Positions 1-12,640 of a stretch of DNA of 64,000 nucleotides are shown piece by piece. A model generated the notes under the pieces. The model worked only from the letters and a program-made list of their open reading frames with translations. It searched no databases and was not told the DNA's origin. This stretch comes from Malus domestica. Taxonomy: Eukaryota > Streptophyta > Magnoliopsida > Rosales > Rosaceae. How positions within the stretch are numbered: the first letter of the stretch is position 1; each line of letters begins with the position of its first letter. The stretch covers positions 20,681,001 to 20,745,000 of the forward strand of contig NC_091668.1 of NCBI RefSeq assembly GCF_042453785.1, read 5' to 3'. Made by a program: the position numbers and the translations under genes.

Positions 1-1393
1 GCATTGCATGATGGATTTAACATTATCAAGTTGATTATATAGCGAGCTGACAAACATTGTGAGTGTAGAAAATATGTAGTAATTAATCATTTATATATGT
101 AGTAATTAATGAAAGAAGTTTAAACACACCATAATCATTTATATATAATGAATTAGTACAATATTTTACACTTTATATATTGCATGGTAAGATACATGAG
201 TGACTTATTCTTATAACGGGTACATATCAATTTTTTTTTATAAAAATTAATGGGTACAAACTTATTCTTATTTTATTTTTTATATATTTGAAATGTTTGA
301 ATTGAAAATTAATTAGGAGTTTAATAAGGATGTGAGTATTAAAACTCTAAATAAATTACTAATTATTGTTCATATGTGCTAGTTTGGTTTCCCTCGTTAG
401 CCCACAAATAAATCGAATGATAAAATGTAAAAAGAATATCCAACCAATCTAAAATTTAAAAATACATTAAGTCATATAACTTAAGATATTTTGAATGGTT
501 ATATTTAACTTTTTAAAATTAAAAGTAAAAATCATGGTTGGGTGGGTGGTTGAAATTGAAACTTTGAAAAGGTGCAGCATGCTTCCCCATTTCAGCACCA
601 TGTGTGTGGTGTGACCTCCCCTCCATCCCGATTCCCCATCCTTCACATCTATCTTCTCTCTCAGTCCTCTCTTTCTCTCCACTTTCCCAGGCTCTCCCTT
701 TCTCTGCTTCTCTCCCTCAGTCTCTTCTTCTCTGCAAAACACGCACAGACCACACACGCACACACCACACACGCAGACCACACACGCACACACCACACAC
801 GCAGTCTCTCCTTCTCTCCCTCAGTCTCTCCGTCGTCCGTCCATCATTCTCCCTCAGCCTCGATCTCGATCCTTCTCCCTCGGTCTCTCCGTCCATCCTT
901 CTCCCTCAGTCTCTCCGTCCATCCTTCTCCCTCAGTCTCTCCATCCTTCTTCTTCTCCCTCAGTCGTCTCTGGTGGTGCGCCGCTGAGCAAGGAGTTGGC
1001 CCAGTCATCGATATTTCAGGTGAGATTCCATTGAAACCCTAAGCCCTAAACCGATATCACATATGTTGAATCGTTGATGCATGCGTGAAATTTGGAGTAT
1101 ATATGTGAAATTTAAGTTAAAATTCGTGTTTTTGCAAGGTTTTTGGGACGAAATGGGCTCGGGAACAAGCACACCATCTCCGGCGTTCTTCTCCGGCGTC
1201 CGATATCGGAATCCGATTGCACCGTTCAACGAAATTTCTCGATATTTCCAAAATATCGCGATATTATCGATAATATCGATAATATCACGATATTTGGACG
1301 AAAACTACACGGAAACCAGTTTAAATATCCATTACCCGAAAAATCGATATTATCGGCGATATTTCGCCGATAATATCGATATTTAAATCCATG
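1..1393. mobile_element. Non-autonomous hAT element, ATATCG family, copy 1 (left end outside window)
   Basis: Bases 1-210 match the internal sequence of the copies at 13237 and 23699 (same order of landmarks: GCATTGCATGATGGAT, GTGAGTGTAGAAAATATGTA, ACACACCATAATCATTTATA). Bases 1200-1393 are the ATATCG-rich subterminal region and end in ...TTTAAATCCATG, equivalent to the ends of the other copies. The 8 bases after it (CTCACTGG, 1394-1401) would be the TSD, but the left end is not visible. The centre (about 560-1190) is unlike the other copies: a CT-rich tract, CACACGCACACACC repeats and a GC-richer stretch, probably captured host DNA. No coding function is claimed for the open frames in the CT-rich tract. 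Confidence 0.75.
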
Positions 1394-2422
1394 CTCACTG
1401 GTAAGTCGAATGGTCGTAACCCCCGTGACGCCCTTAAACGCACTCGTCCTCAGGATAGGTCTCACCTATATGCAAAACAACTATAAAAACGTTATTTAAA
1501 GCATACAACCAACAATACGTAATAACTTCTCATACGATGCTCAATTTGGGTATATGAATATACCACAGTGACCTACTCGACGTCACGGACGTCGAGGTAT
1601 TTTTAGAAAAAATTTCCAACACGGCACGTCCCCCACACGCGTCATCTTCTTCCTCCAGTCGCCGGACTAGTTTCGCCAGCGCCGGAAAACTGAATATTTT
1701 TCAAACTCCATTTTCTCCGTCGATTCTTCACCATTTTTTACAAAATTTACATCAAAATGAAGCCCTAAGCATGTAGAATCACATTATACTACTTTAAGGC
1801 TCAAAAACATACGAAATCTCACCGAAGAAAATCCAAGAAAACCGGCCAACTTCGAACCTTACGATCCCGACGTCCAAAACCTTCAAACTAAGTACTCCGA
1901 GCTTCCTTGGGACCTCACTAAGCTCCCTGTAAGCTTAGAATCCCTGAAAATCAACATTTCACGTCCACATGAATAGTACTCAAAACTAGGGGTTCGGGTT
2001 TCAGGAGTTTTCAAAGGTTCTAAGTTCCAAAAATGGTACCAATGAACTCACAAGCTTGCAAGGATGAAGGAACTCACCTTTTTGACGTCGATCCGTGATG
2101 TTTTGAGGGATTTGGTGTTCGTCCGTACAAGTTCAAGAGGGAGAGAGGAAGAGAACTGTGAGGGAGGAGAGAGAGAGGGCACGGGTAGGAGAGAGGGCTT
2201 GTCCCGTGTGTGTGTGGTCCACCCAAAACAATCACAATCCAATTCCTTTAGGTCCATAACCACACAATTTGTATACCATTTAATCTACTTAATTAAATTT
2301 TCCAAGAACTTAGGAGAGTATACATTTATTCGAATAACATGTCACATGTACCTTAATAGCCTTTAAGGGCAATTCCGTCATTTCACATCCACAATAAATA
2401 AATTTCGGGACGGGCTGTGACA
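1394..2422 (-). mobile_element. Gypsy-type LTR piece
   Basis: The right edge, read on the minus strand, is TGTCACAGCCCGTCCCGAAA. It has the same start and following region (a short 'AAGGGCAATT' block about 50-90 bp inside) as the solo LTR at 15201-18092. The left part of the LTR is missing, probably because the adjoining hAT element inserted into it. It has no coding content. Confidence 0.6.
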
Positions 2423-5400
2423 TATTGTGCGGTTAGTTTTCGATAAGTACTGTTTATGTTTAATTTTAAATAAAAAAATTCAAAATATTTTTTTACCGCA
2501 CAAATGTATATGAATGGATAGAGATTCTCTCACAAAGAGGATCCGATAAGATCCAAATCCTTGAATTAGGACATAATTGAAGCAGTCAAAGGTCAAACTA
2601 ATCGCAGCAAAAAATATCGAGCACATCTTATTGGCCCCATATTAGGTGGAACCACGTTTACCCTGAAGGGGATTAACCAGTTAATCCGCGTCCTCTTTGG
2701 TGTTATAAACTGTAAAAGCATGCATTTCATACTTCATTAGCTGCCACACTCTCGTATTTATCCAAAAATAAAAAATTATATGACTTTCACTTTACATAAT
2801 CATCTTCCACGAACTTGCTATTAAGCTAGTATTAATCCTATGTCTCTAAAGGTATGCATATTTGACCACATTTGCATTTGGAAGATCAAACTTTAAATAT
2901 AGTTTAATGGCTTTTAATTTCTAGTTTTCTTCTTTTTATGTTGAAACCAGATTATTAAACTGTGATGTGCTGCTTTCTTTATACCAAGCAATTTTTACCT
3001 TTTCAAATGATATATGTAGTTTGAAGTCAATTGTCAAATAATAGAGCATTTATATATCTTTTTAATTAGGATAGTGCTGAGTACGCATTTACTTTTACCG
3101 ATTACATATCTTTGTTAACTTTTAGTTATTAATTTTCTTTAATTTATTCAATTCGATGACCAGAAATTAAGAAAGGTATATAAGAAGTAAAACTAAATGT
3201 GTGGATAACATGATACTTTAATTATTGTTTTACGAGGTCATGAAACCCTACTGGTATAGAGTGAGCTTAGATCCTTTGCATTCGACTAAAACAATGGAAC
3301 TCTTATTAGAGCGGGAGATGCAAAATGTTTTGAAGTGAGTATTTTATCTTTTTATATTGGTTGTAAAGATTTTTATAGATGAGATGTAAAATGCTCATCT
3401 TAGCCAGATAAATGCAAATAAAATTGTTATATCTTTAGAAGTGATCTCCACTAGTTAAAGAGAGAAAATGAAATGATATCTTAAAATAAGATATCAAATT
3501 TACTTCTCTCCCATTAGGGTAAAAGTTAAAACTCATGTTTACATCTCTCAAAAATTTTAAAAAAAATGTAAATGTGGTTTTTACATTTGATATTTAAAAT
3601 TGATTATTGTTTAACATGAATCGCGCCAGCATCACGAGCATCTATATCATAGAGTAAGCTCACTTAGGGCTATCTCCAAGCGATGCTGTAAAACAACAAA
3701 AGCTCTACTTTAAAGAGTTAAACTAAAAAAAGACATATTCAATCGACTACATATTAATGTCAAACGCACGTAACCTAATTTTCATAACATAAACCCATCT
3801 AACTGGTATGATAAACGATATGACAATTTACACTAAATTCATCTAAATGGTGGACAAGGAGAATCTTAACTTTGATGTATAATGGACCAATATGCTCTAG
3901 CCATCATGGCTAAATCTAGATCTCCTAACAGATGAGCTCATTTAATCATTTAATTACAACTTACAACAGAATTGAAAACTTATGAATCCTAAAACATTTC
4001 AATAGTTGTAGCAATATAAGAGTAAATGATTGTGCATTCAATGCTACGTAGCACTCAATGTTACAGGTGTTTCAGCTGTTAGATTTGATATCCGAACTAT
4101 TAGATTTTCTATTTTCAATCATAGCCACATCATTCATATCACTCAATGATACAGTTGTTCTTAATTTTCCATTTTGTATTGCTGTATGAGAGTTTGGGTT
4201 GGATGAACATTTTAGATTTAAAATTGAGGGACATACAAATCAGGTGCAGGAAAAAATTGAACTTGAAGCTGGAGTCTGGAGATGCATACATCTCATCAGA
4301 CAAACCATGCACCACAGAACATGGGAGGCACATGAAAGGTGCATTTGGTACACTAATTCTACCATATCTTAACAAGCAAGCTCCCTTGGTTGACACTTTA
4401 GCCTAAGATGCATGACATTTTTATGTGTGGTGTGTACGAGTGTATAGGAGTGGGACCTTATCACTTGTAAAAGGGGTTCATCCCATCAATTATCAATCAT
4501 GTTTATCTATCACCAATCACCATTGACATTGCTTTAATAAAATCTATATTGATTTTCTTTTTTCAACTAAGAATTTTGTTCGGTTGATTAAGGACTTAAT
4601 AATGTTGCATATTCATATATTACATGTTAAAATTATCAAGTTCGAATCCTTCTTTCTTAGTTGAGTATAAAATACGAGAAATCCATCAATATAACTCCTC
4701 TCCCATCAATATGCAACTCTTCTCTCCCATTAAATATGATTTACATGTTAAATTTTTTTTGAATCTTACGAAAGAGATGAAAGCGAAAATCAAACTCTTA
4801 CTATAAATATGAGAAACCCATCAAAATGCAACTCTCCTCTCCCATTAAATATGTTTTTTAAGGACAAAATCAACAATGGTAATGTGATATCTGTACACAA
4901 ACATATGCACTTTTTTTAGTCGAAAAAATATGAACTATGAAGTGAAATTAAGGAAGAAACAAGCTGGACCATGCACGATTTATATTATAAGGGCCACATA
5001 GCAAGGACCCCTCATTAGCACGTGTTGTAGAAGGTAAAAGGCCGTAGGAATGTGTAGAAGACAAAGAAATACAAACGTATATTGCATACATCCACATATA
5101 AAGAACAAGAAAAAGGTTAATGGGCAAATACACATATATACATACATATACATATAATATATTCCTGCTCCTTGGGAGGTACCAAATAAATGACTACTTG
5201 AATCAGGATTTTGAGCATAAAAATTTCACTAACCTGTAAAAAATGTATTCTAAACATTCCTTTAGTTATATATCAACGTTCCAACAAAAAACTCCAAATT
5301 CAGCAAGGTAAATGTATTAAAATAAATTATATATATAATTCAAATCTATGTGTCGTGAATCTTTATAATATAAAGATCTTAGACCCCCAGTTTGAAAAAT

Positions 5401-6074
5401 TCAGTATAATTGAAGGCTGTCTCAAAATATTATGTAATATTTTATGTAGTGGGGGTGTGAAGCACAAGAAGGGAGGTGATCTGCTTCGAGTTGGCCCTTG
5501 GCCGGCCTGCCGGGCTATTCTGAAATCAGACAGGTCAAAATGCATGAGATGATCAAATCTGGACCCCGAAATCCACCTCCATGGAAGGAGAATAATTTAT
5601 GTGACATGAATACAATATTACGTGGCGTTGCATGATTGTAGTGCCAGTGAAATCAAAGAAAAAAATTTACACATATTTTTATTTTATTAGAATATGACTA
5701 TACAGTTACATATAAGTCATTTTCTCTGAAAGAAGGAACTAACCGATCAATATTCAGTAGGGTTTGGAAGCTTTTGATTCGTTTGTGTTTGTTGGTTTTC
5801 CTGGTTTCACTAACTTAAGTTATATAAACTAATTTGTTCTTTAGAAACATCGACATCAAAGTACCATATCTTATGATCTGTATTATTGAATTGGAGGCAT
5901 GACACGAAGGTCATCGGACAATTTACAAAATGAAAGTAACAAGGAATCACACAATACAATAAGTTCCAAAACTTTTACCTTTTCTTTGTTTATTTCTATT
6001 AACAATTGTTGTCTATGATTTAAATTGACACAAAACAGTGCATTAAGGTGACACAAAATGCATATCAAAAAGTA

Positions 6075-6100
<26 letters not shown>
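2423..6100. other. AT-rich intergenic region without a recognisable gene
   Basis: No gene-like coding region seen. 2435-2580 holds a MITE remnant (GTGCGGTTAGTTTTCG ... ACCGCAC, then GATTCTCTCACAAAGAGGATCC) of the family seen at 24440, 34800 and 38300. 4622-4740 and 4741-4855 are an imperfect direct duplication (both contain ACATGTTAAA, GAGAAAYCCATCAA and CTCTCCCATTAAATATG). A (TA)n tract lies at 6079-6115. Confidence 0.6.
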
Positions 6101-6116
<16 letters not shown>

Positions 6117-6118
<2 letters not shown>

Positions 6119-6328
6119 GGAGCTTAAGGGGAGGGATCCCCATTTTTTCAAAAAAAATGGGGACACGCTCCCCACCGTTAGATTGACTTTAATGAAATTG
6201 TGTGGTTGAGATTAAAACACAGGCCATAGAATCTCAACCACAGGATTTCATTTAATTCAAATCCAACGGTGGGGAGCGTGTCTCCATTTTTTTGAAAAAA
6301 TGGGGATCCCTCCCCTTAAGCAATTCCT
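6117..6328. mobile_element. Foldback MITE flanked by (TA)n
   Basis: The two arms are almost perfect inverted copies: GCTTAAGGGGAGGGATCCCC at the left is mirrored by GGGGATCCCTCCCCTTAAGC at the right. The match continues inward for about 95 bases per arm through GGGGAGCGTGTCCCC-like and GTGGTTGAGA blocks. The loop is only about 20 bases. Both ends lie in TA dinucleotide repeats, so insertion at TA is plausible but the exact TSD cannot be read. Confidence 0.8.
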
Positions 6329-7400
6329 ATATATATATATATATATATATATTGTTGAAATATCTCACTCGGTCGTATCTTTGAAAAAAAAAAAAGTTCA
6401 AATATCATAACTTTCACTTCAAGTAATACTGAGACCCTTATATAATTTTATTTTTTTAGAAAAACTCGACGGTAGGGATTTTAATTTTACATATATAATG
6501 TTGTTTCAGGCATATATAGTAATATACCTTTTTGCCAATGGTTTATTTCCTTGAATTATCTTGTGGTAATAAGTCAATATGTAGGGCCTTTTATTGGCGA
6601 AAACCAGCACGTGAAAAATATGACTAGATTACATCTTACCTCAGAAAATCCAATCCATGTTCTCAACTTCCTAATTGCTGTTGGTTTGGTTTCAATAGGG
6701 GGCCGGAGGGCAGGTGGGGAAAGAAGAGAGTAGAGTCATCCCCGCTACCAAGTGACATAGCAATGCAATTATGAAAATGTCAAACCTACAGCATAGCATA
6801 GCATCCCATCCAGAGATGATTGCGTACACCCTAATTCAAACTTCATTTTCGATTCAGAGTATTGATTACATTTGCTACGATCAATCGCCTATGCGCACGC
6901 CAGCTCCTAGCTGTTCGACGTGTGGTTGGCCCCACATGCATCAAGTCATCCTGCAAACCAACTGATAAATAGCACTGCTCTTATGAAAATGTCAAACAAT
7001 CATACAATAGCATAGCATGCCAACCAGGGATGATAGCAACGTCGGACATGGAGAATTCAACTTCTATCGACTCAGAATACCGAGTACTTTTGCTACATGA
7101 TTAACATTTTTCACCAGTGTTGAGCACATGAAAGTCTCACTCGAAATTAATTTTTACCACTGTGAAGTGTGAATGAACTACAATATCAAGCCATAGCTAG
7201 ATACATCATACACTAAACTCCTGGTGCAGCCAAACTAGAACGACGATAGCAGTTGAATGCAAAAATGAAGAAACCACATACAATCGCAGTAACATCAAGA
7301 GAACTTTGTGCAGACGAATGTGGCATTACAGATAAAAGAACAGAGGAAAGGAATTTCAAAGTTAGAACATACATTTATGCTCGTTAATGAGGGATAGAAT
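6329..7400. other. Intergenic region with a local duplication
   Basis: No gene seen. 6765-6880 and 6980-7110 are diverged direct copies (both hold TGAAAATGTCAAAC, ATAGCATAGCAT, GATGAT and a 'TTTGCTAC' block about 215 bp apart). The last part probably runs into the 3' flank of the minus-strand VPS9 gene. Confidence 0.45.
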
Positions 7401-7770
7401 GGTGCAACTACGGTGAAAATCACATTTGATTGTCTCCAGCATGCCTGTGGCCCAGGATCATTCTACTGCTACGTGTGTGAGATTACGAGTGCCTCCAAGC
7501 ATACACTGTTGCACCTGGGTCTGCTGAGAGTTGTACATTTTTCCATCTTCATATAAATGCAATTTGATGCATTCCCAAACAAATTTGTAGCCCCTCGTTT
7601 CTACCTAGAATATTGACAATTATGTGGTGAGAATGGACAATGATAGAGCTCATTGCCAACCAAGACGATATTCCATCTGCAATAGGAAAAAGGAGAAATG
7701 GATCCCTGATGGTGGCGATTGCATTGGAAATTCAACATACTCCAGCAAAATACATGTGCTGGTACAGCTG

Positions 7771-8993
7771 CTACTGAGAGGACTCCTCATGTGAACCACT
7801 CTGTGGTGCAGCGGCTCGATCCTGTGACAATCTAGATTCCAAGTTTTCGACATCAATAAAGGGCTCCTTTAATCCATCATCCTTCTTATCAGTGTCATCT
7901 GACGTCTCATCATTCTGCTCTACAGCTCTAGAGCGTTCCTGTTGCTTTGCCGTTTCAGTATGCTGGTGGAACTCTGTATGCAAATTGTAAGGAAGAGATG
8001 GAGCAGTAACGCCTAACCCTTTGGAAAGACAAACATATTTGAATGCAAGTTGCTTGTAATTATTAAGAAGGTCCTCTACATCATTGATGGTTAGGTCCCC
8101 AACATTCACAAACAAGTATGGATATTCCTGGAAAACCTGGCCCGCCTGATCGTTGTTTACAAGGACAGCTGCACCCTTATTCTCCAAATCTGAAAGAGAT
8201 GGAATTTTTGAATAGGGTGAGTTATCCTTTGCATTGGGTATCTTCTTCCCTCGGGATTTTGTTTCTGAAGATTTGGACTGTGCTGCTGGGTCCTTGTTGG
8301 CATTTGGAGGTTGATGTCTGGTTTCCATAGATTCTGATCTATGTACATATCCTGCAAATGGACTGCTTTGAGTATACTGACCATCCAAATCAGTTGAAAG
8401 TCCTGAAAGAAGTGCTCGAGCAGTTTCCATGTTCTTGTCGTACTCAGATTCATCCAGTGAAATAGCATTTGCATCTATATTTGAGATGAAGGACTCAACA
8501 GAGAGCATATTTGTGAAAAAATAGGATGCTTCACCAACTAATCGAGATTGTCGCCTGTATCTTTGTATATACAATAAATTTGAGTGCAGTTGTGGAGGGT
8601 TTGCCTGCATCGCATCAATAAAATAAAGCAACTTTGTAAACCTGACATACTATGTTGCCTTCTTTAACTGAGGAGCACAACCCACCTCTAGGGGAGACAA
8701 TAATTCAATAATTTACTTAAAATCAAACATCATAGGTATTGCATCAAAGGTAAATGTTTAATCAAATAATTCAAGCCATGATAAAAGTTAGTCATACCTT
8801 TAAAGTAACATAAATTAGGACTGGAAGAAATTCATCAGCTCCAGGGGGATTCTCATTGGAAGCAACAGAAGCATTCATCAGCAAGTTATTGATAACCTTG
8901 CAACAATTGAGGATACACACAAGCTTATCCCTCGGTGCCTTATACATATTGATCTTTTGCAGTTCTTTTTGTGCAAGCTGCGAAGATAAAATT

Positions 8994-9028
<35 letters not shown>

Positions 9029-10900
9029 CAGGGTAAGGATTTTTGAGAGGTATCGAACAAATAATTAAGTCGAAATAGACAGAAGTCGGAAACTATAAAT
9101 TATGATTGAACAATGCCCCATGCGCATTCTCAGGAAAATAATAAAAACCTAAGGGCTGTTTGATAACCATTTCGTTTCAGTTTTATTTTTCATTTTCTGT
9201 GCTATATATAGAGGAAAAGAATGCCAGAGAAACGAGGAATGAAGAAGGGTGAAGGAAGGGTGGTAGAAAAAATGTGTATGGATTAACACACAAAATGAAA
9301 ACTAAAACAAAAAACTGGGAGACAGTTTTAAGTTGATTTCAGATTGAAGTTATTGTTTTCATACTATCTCCTTTGTTTCTCCGTCCTCCCTCCCACCACC
9401 TCCCTACATCCTTCTCCATTCCAATTTCTCACGTATACTTTCCCTATATCTCTAGCAGAAAAAATGACATGGTAATCAAACGGGCCCTAAGAAAAACAAA
9501 GTTGAATTACAAATTAGAGAGACTGAGACACATTAATTACCCCGCACATGAAGAGACAGTGAGTGTGCACCTTGGAAGAACTGTAAAGGGGGAAGTGATC
9601 TCTATTTTATGATTCTTTCAACTAGGTATTTGTCTGAGCTATAAACACTACTGCCTATGTTGGAAAACCTCCGATCATCATGACTATTTCTTTTTTAATA
9701 CCTGTCAACATGTGTGTAGGTTTTCTCCAAGAAGGCCCTTGAACAAGGACCTATAACAAATATAGACGGCTCATATGCAAATCAATACATCTCGATTAAG
9801 ATCCATGACCATATCTTTATATAATGTACTTCATTCGTGCATATATAGGAAATTTGGTTTATGTCAACAAACAATTTCATATTTCGGCAGAGGTCAATCG
9901 TCTATTTATTTTCTAGTATAGATTGGAATAGAGAATTTTCCTCTCCAACTAAGGTTAATACCATTTGCTAAAATTTCTCTTCATTGAGCTATCTTTAAAA
10001 CACAAAATGTTGATCAACTCAATCCTAATGTTGAAATATTTTGTGACCTCAAACAAATTACCACTGTTTGATATGTGTAATATATATTACTGCCATGAGC
10101 ATACAAGGACGCTTCATTTATACATATTTCATATGGGTAGTCCTCTACTCACCAGCCATGAAGTCTCATTTTGAAAGGTGGGCTTGATATCCAAATTTTC
10201 CGGCCGAATAAACTGTTGTACTAAAGCCATCTTCTCATACAGTTGCTCATCAAGTTTTACATCATCTGGAAGCGAAGCAAATACGCGAGGAAACAACTTC
10301 GTCATAACATACTTCTCCAGTCCCTGCATTTAACAAAAACCCACAAACGAAAAAGTACCAACAACATCAACAAATCATACATATATTAACACAAATTGTT
10401 AGCCAAAACACTTTATAGCAAGCAAAACTACAATGCAAATAGTTGGATTCGTAAAATCGAACAAGGGTGTAAAATTCAACGTCAAATTCAAGCTCAAAGT
10501 TGAAACTGACTTCGCCGGCACTGTCGAGCTCCTCCTCTGAACAGCCCGCCCAAAGTGGATGAGCCCTGAAATCAATTTCCATCCGGGCAAAGAAGTCCTG
10601 CACTGCAGCGCTGTCCCCCTCAGGATCAGGAGCATTGTTCGTAAACGACACTATGAAACTGCAATCCAGTCCAATCCAATCCAATTCAATGCAAAACAAA
10701 CACAACACATCTTTGTTAACACTCAATTCTCAACTACTGTAATTAGAGATCATCACCACATCAACAAGCAATGAAATGAACGATCGGAATCTTAAAAATT
10801 CGTTTCACCTTTTTATGGACTTGACGAAATCAGCGGCCGACGGTTGACGCATGCGTTCCAGAAAGTCGTGCAGTCCTAAGAACACGTCGGCGTTCTCCAT
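7771..10900 (-). CDS. VPS9A: Vacuolar protein sorting-associated protein 9A (Rab5 guanine-nucleotide exchange factor)
   Basis: Exons on the minus strand: 10809-10900, 10511-10658, 10153-10323, 8798-8977, 7771-8604. Joined they give 474 aa with consistent phase. Start [20 protein letters not shown] matches the plant VPS9A start. The VPS9 catalytic domain lies around residues 95-240 and includes [20 protein letters not shown]. The conserved Asp falls at 185 and the conserved Tyr (GEASY) at 225, the numbers known for the key residues of Arabidopsis VPS9A. Known family role: activates plant Rab5 GTPases (RHA1/ARA7 and ARA6) on endosomes for vacuolar and endocytic trafficking. The C-terminal tail is polar, poorly conserved and shorter than in Arabidopsis (about 520 aa in total). 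Intron 3 is 1175 bp and holds a poly(A) tract and a hAT MITE. The 5' leader contains an (AG)n tract at about 10948-10970. Confidence 0.96.
9149..9489. mobile_element. hAT-type MITE inside VPS9A intron 3
   Basis: Ends are CTAAGGGCTGTTTGATAACC and GGTAATCAAACGGGCCCTA (inverted with few mismatches). It is flanked by 8-bp direct repeats ATAAAAAC (9141-9148) and AGAAAAAC (9490-9497), 7 of 8 matching. It has no coding content. Confidence 0.7.
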
Positions 10901-10945
10901 TCTCCTCCGTCCGATGGCTCCAAAACCTCAGCTCGCGGCGATGAT

Positions 10946-10977
<32 letters not shown>

Positions 10978-11099
10978 AAGGGAGCTGGAGAGCACAGTGC
11001 TTTTACTTCCAAAGCCAATTGCAAATTGATTGTGATGGAGCCGATGCACGAATTGGTTATCTGACAAAAGAACAGAGCATCCAACGTTAATTAACCAAA

Positions 11100-12370
11100 A
11101 AAGTTAATTAACTTCGTATATATTAATTCACCTCTCATTGCGCGTCCTATTTTTCATATTTATTTTTTTAGTATTTTTTCCAATTTTCACTTTTTTTTTA
11201 TTAAAAACTTGTTGATAACCACTTTTAATTTTTAATTTTTAAAGAATAAAAACCGTTTTTAGTTTTAAATTTTAGTAGTCGTTTGATAACTATTTTGTTT
11301 TCAGCTTAGAAAATAAATTTGAGTTTAAAAACTTATTTGATAACTACTTAGTTCCATAAGAAAAACTAAGAATGGAAATCAAAATGATGATGAAAAGGCT
11401 CCTTAGTTTTCAAAGTTTGACTGAGAGGGAGTTCGGCTAAGCCATACAATAAGCAGCTTAATTTGGTATCAAATTCACCATCCATGAGATTCGAACATAT
11501 AACCTTTTACTTCCAAGTGAAGATGAATACCACTGTAGTACAAAGTGGTAGTTTGACCTCAATGTTTAGTTTTTAGTTTTTAGTTTAATTTTTTGTTGAG
11601 TGTTGAAACCGATTGTCTACGTTTCAAAAACGAAAAAACATTATAATAATTAGGGTCATTTGATAATAATTTTGTTTTTTGTTTTTAAATTTCTATTAAT
11701 TAATGGTGAAATGATCATTAAACGAATGAGTAAAAAAACAAGGTTTAAATCACGACGATCAAATTACAAGATCCAAAGTATAGGAAAGGGATCCTCTCAT
11801 GATCCCTTCCATCAAATCCACTTAATCACCTAATTCGGGTCCTTAAAATTGATCAAACGGTTAAAGTTATTATAATTTTTAAAAAGACCTTATGTTTGTA
11901 GCTGTTGAATCAAATTTCAAGGATCCAGATTGATTGATTTGGTAAATTTGGTGAAAGGGATCCGGAAAGGATCCCTTTTCCAAAGTGTAGACATTGACCA
12001 AGTCCATCTCCGACGCATGTAGAGCCCTTTAGCGAACCCTATAAGCCCAATCAAATGAAAGATAATGTTAGGGAAATAAATTTGTAGATGAGGAAGTTGA
12101 TGATACTTGATAAACGTGTTCATTTTTATTGGTGACTCATCATTTAGTTTAGTTTGTAAATTTTGTCTATAAAAACAAAACGATTTGCTTTCTTTGTTAG
12201 GGTTTTGAAAAGAAAATTGCAATAGGGTAATTCTAAAGAGACTAAATTTGGAGACAAATTTTACAAATTAAATGATGTGTCACAAGCAGGAATAAGCACG
12301 TTTATCAATACTAAGTAATAAATAAATCATCAACTTTCATGTCTTTTAGTTCCCAAGCATTACTCCTGCA
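11100..12370. other. Intergenic region upstream of VPS9A
   Basis: AT-rich, with several diverged 'GTTTGATAACTATTTTG' blocks (11170-11350, 11640-11700) of the kind seen in hAT MITE ends. It also holds the MITE at 11782. No gene seen. Confidence 0.5.
11782..11979. mobile_element. Mutator-like MITE
   Basis: Inverted ends of about 45 bp (AGGAAAGGGATCC ... GGATCCCTTTT, continuing inward through GATCCCTTCCATCAAAT and its mirror). Flanked by 9-bp direct repeats CCAAAGTAT (11773-11781) and CCAAAGTGT (11980-11988), 8 of 9 matching. A 9-bp duplication is typical of Mutator-type elements. Confidence 0.75.
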
Positions 12371-12394
12371 AATAAGAAGAGCGTAAAACTGCCA

Positions 12395-12640
12395 CGGAGG
12401 AGGTTCGGATCAGTGAGCTACCTGATGAATTCTAATTGCCATTATTTCTCAATTGAATGTTGAGGAATCAGCAAAGACTTGTTTCTTCTCTAAGAGATGG
12501 ATAAATTTGTGGAAACATGTTTAGTTGTCTAGATCTCAACTTTGATTCAAAGAACTACAGATTGGTTGATCGGATGAACAAAATATTCTTGGAATATCAT
12601 TAGGGTGAAACCCTAGAAGCTTTCAGGATGTCTTCCAGTC
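12395..12640 (+). pseudogene. F-box protein pseudogene, N-terminal (F-box) fragment
   Basis: Reading across frames gives an F-box of the FBD/LRR class: VRISELPDE, then after a frame shift IAIISQLNVEESAKTC, FFSKRWINLWKHV, then after another shift SCLDLNFDSKNYRLVDR and MNKIFLEYH, followed by an in-frame stop. At least two frame shifts and one in-frame stop make it non-functional. The F-box normally recruits a substrate to an SCF ubiquitin ligase through SKP1. A C-terminal fragment of the same protein class lies on the same strand at 19098-19349, with only transposons and unrecognised DNA between, so the two may be halves of one destroyed gene. Confidence 0.75.

Noticed and set aside
572-1042. 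Overlapping plus-strand open frames rich in Ser, Pro and His
   Set aside because: They follow a CT-rich and CACA-rich low-complexity tract inside a hAT element; no protein family is recognisable.
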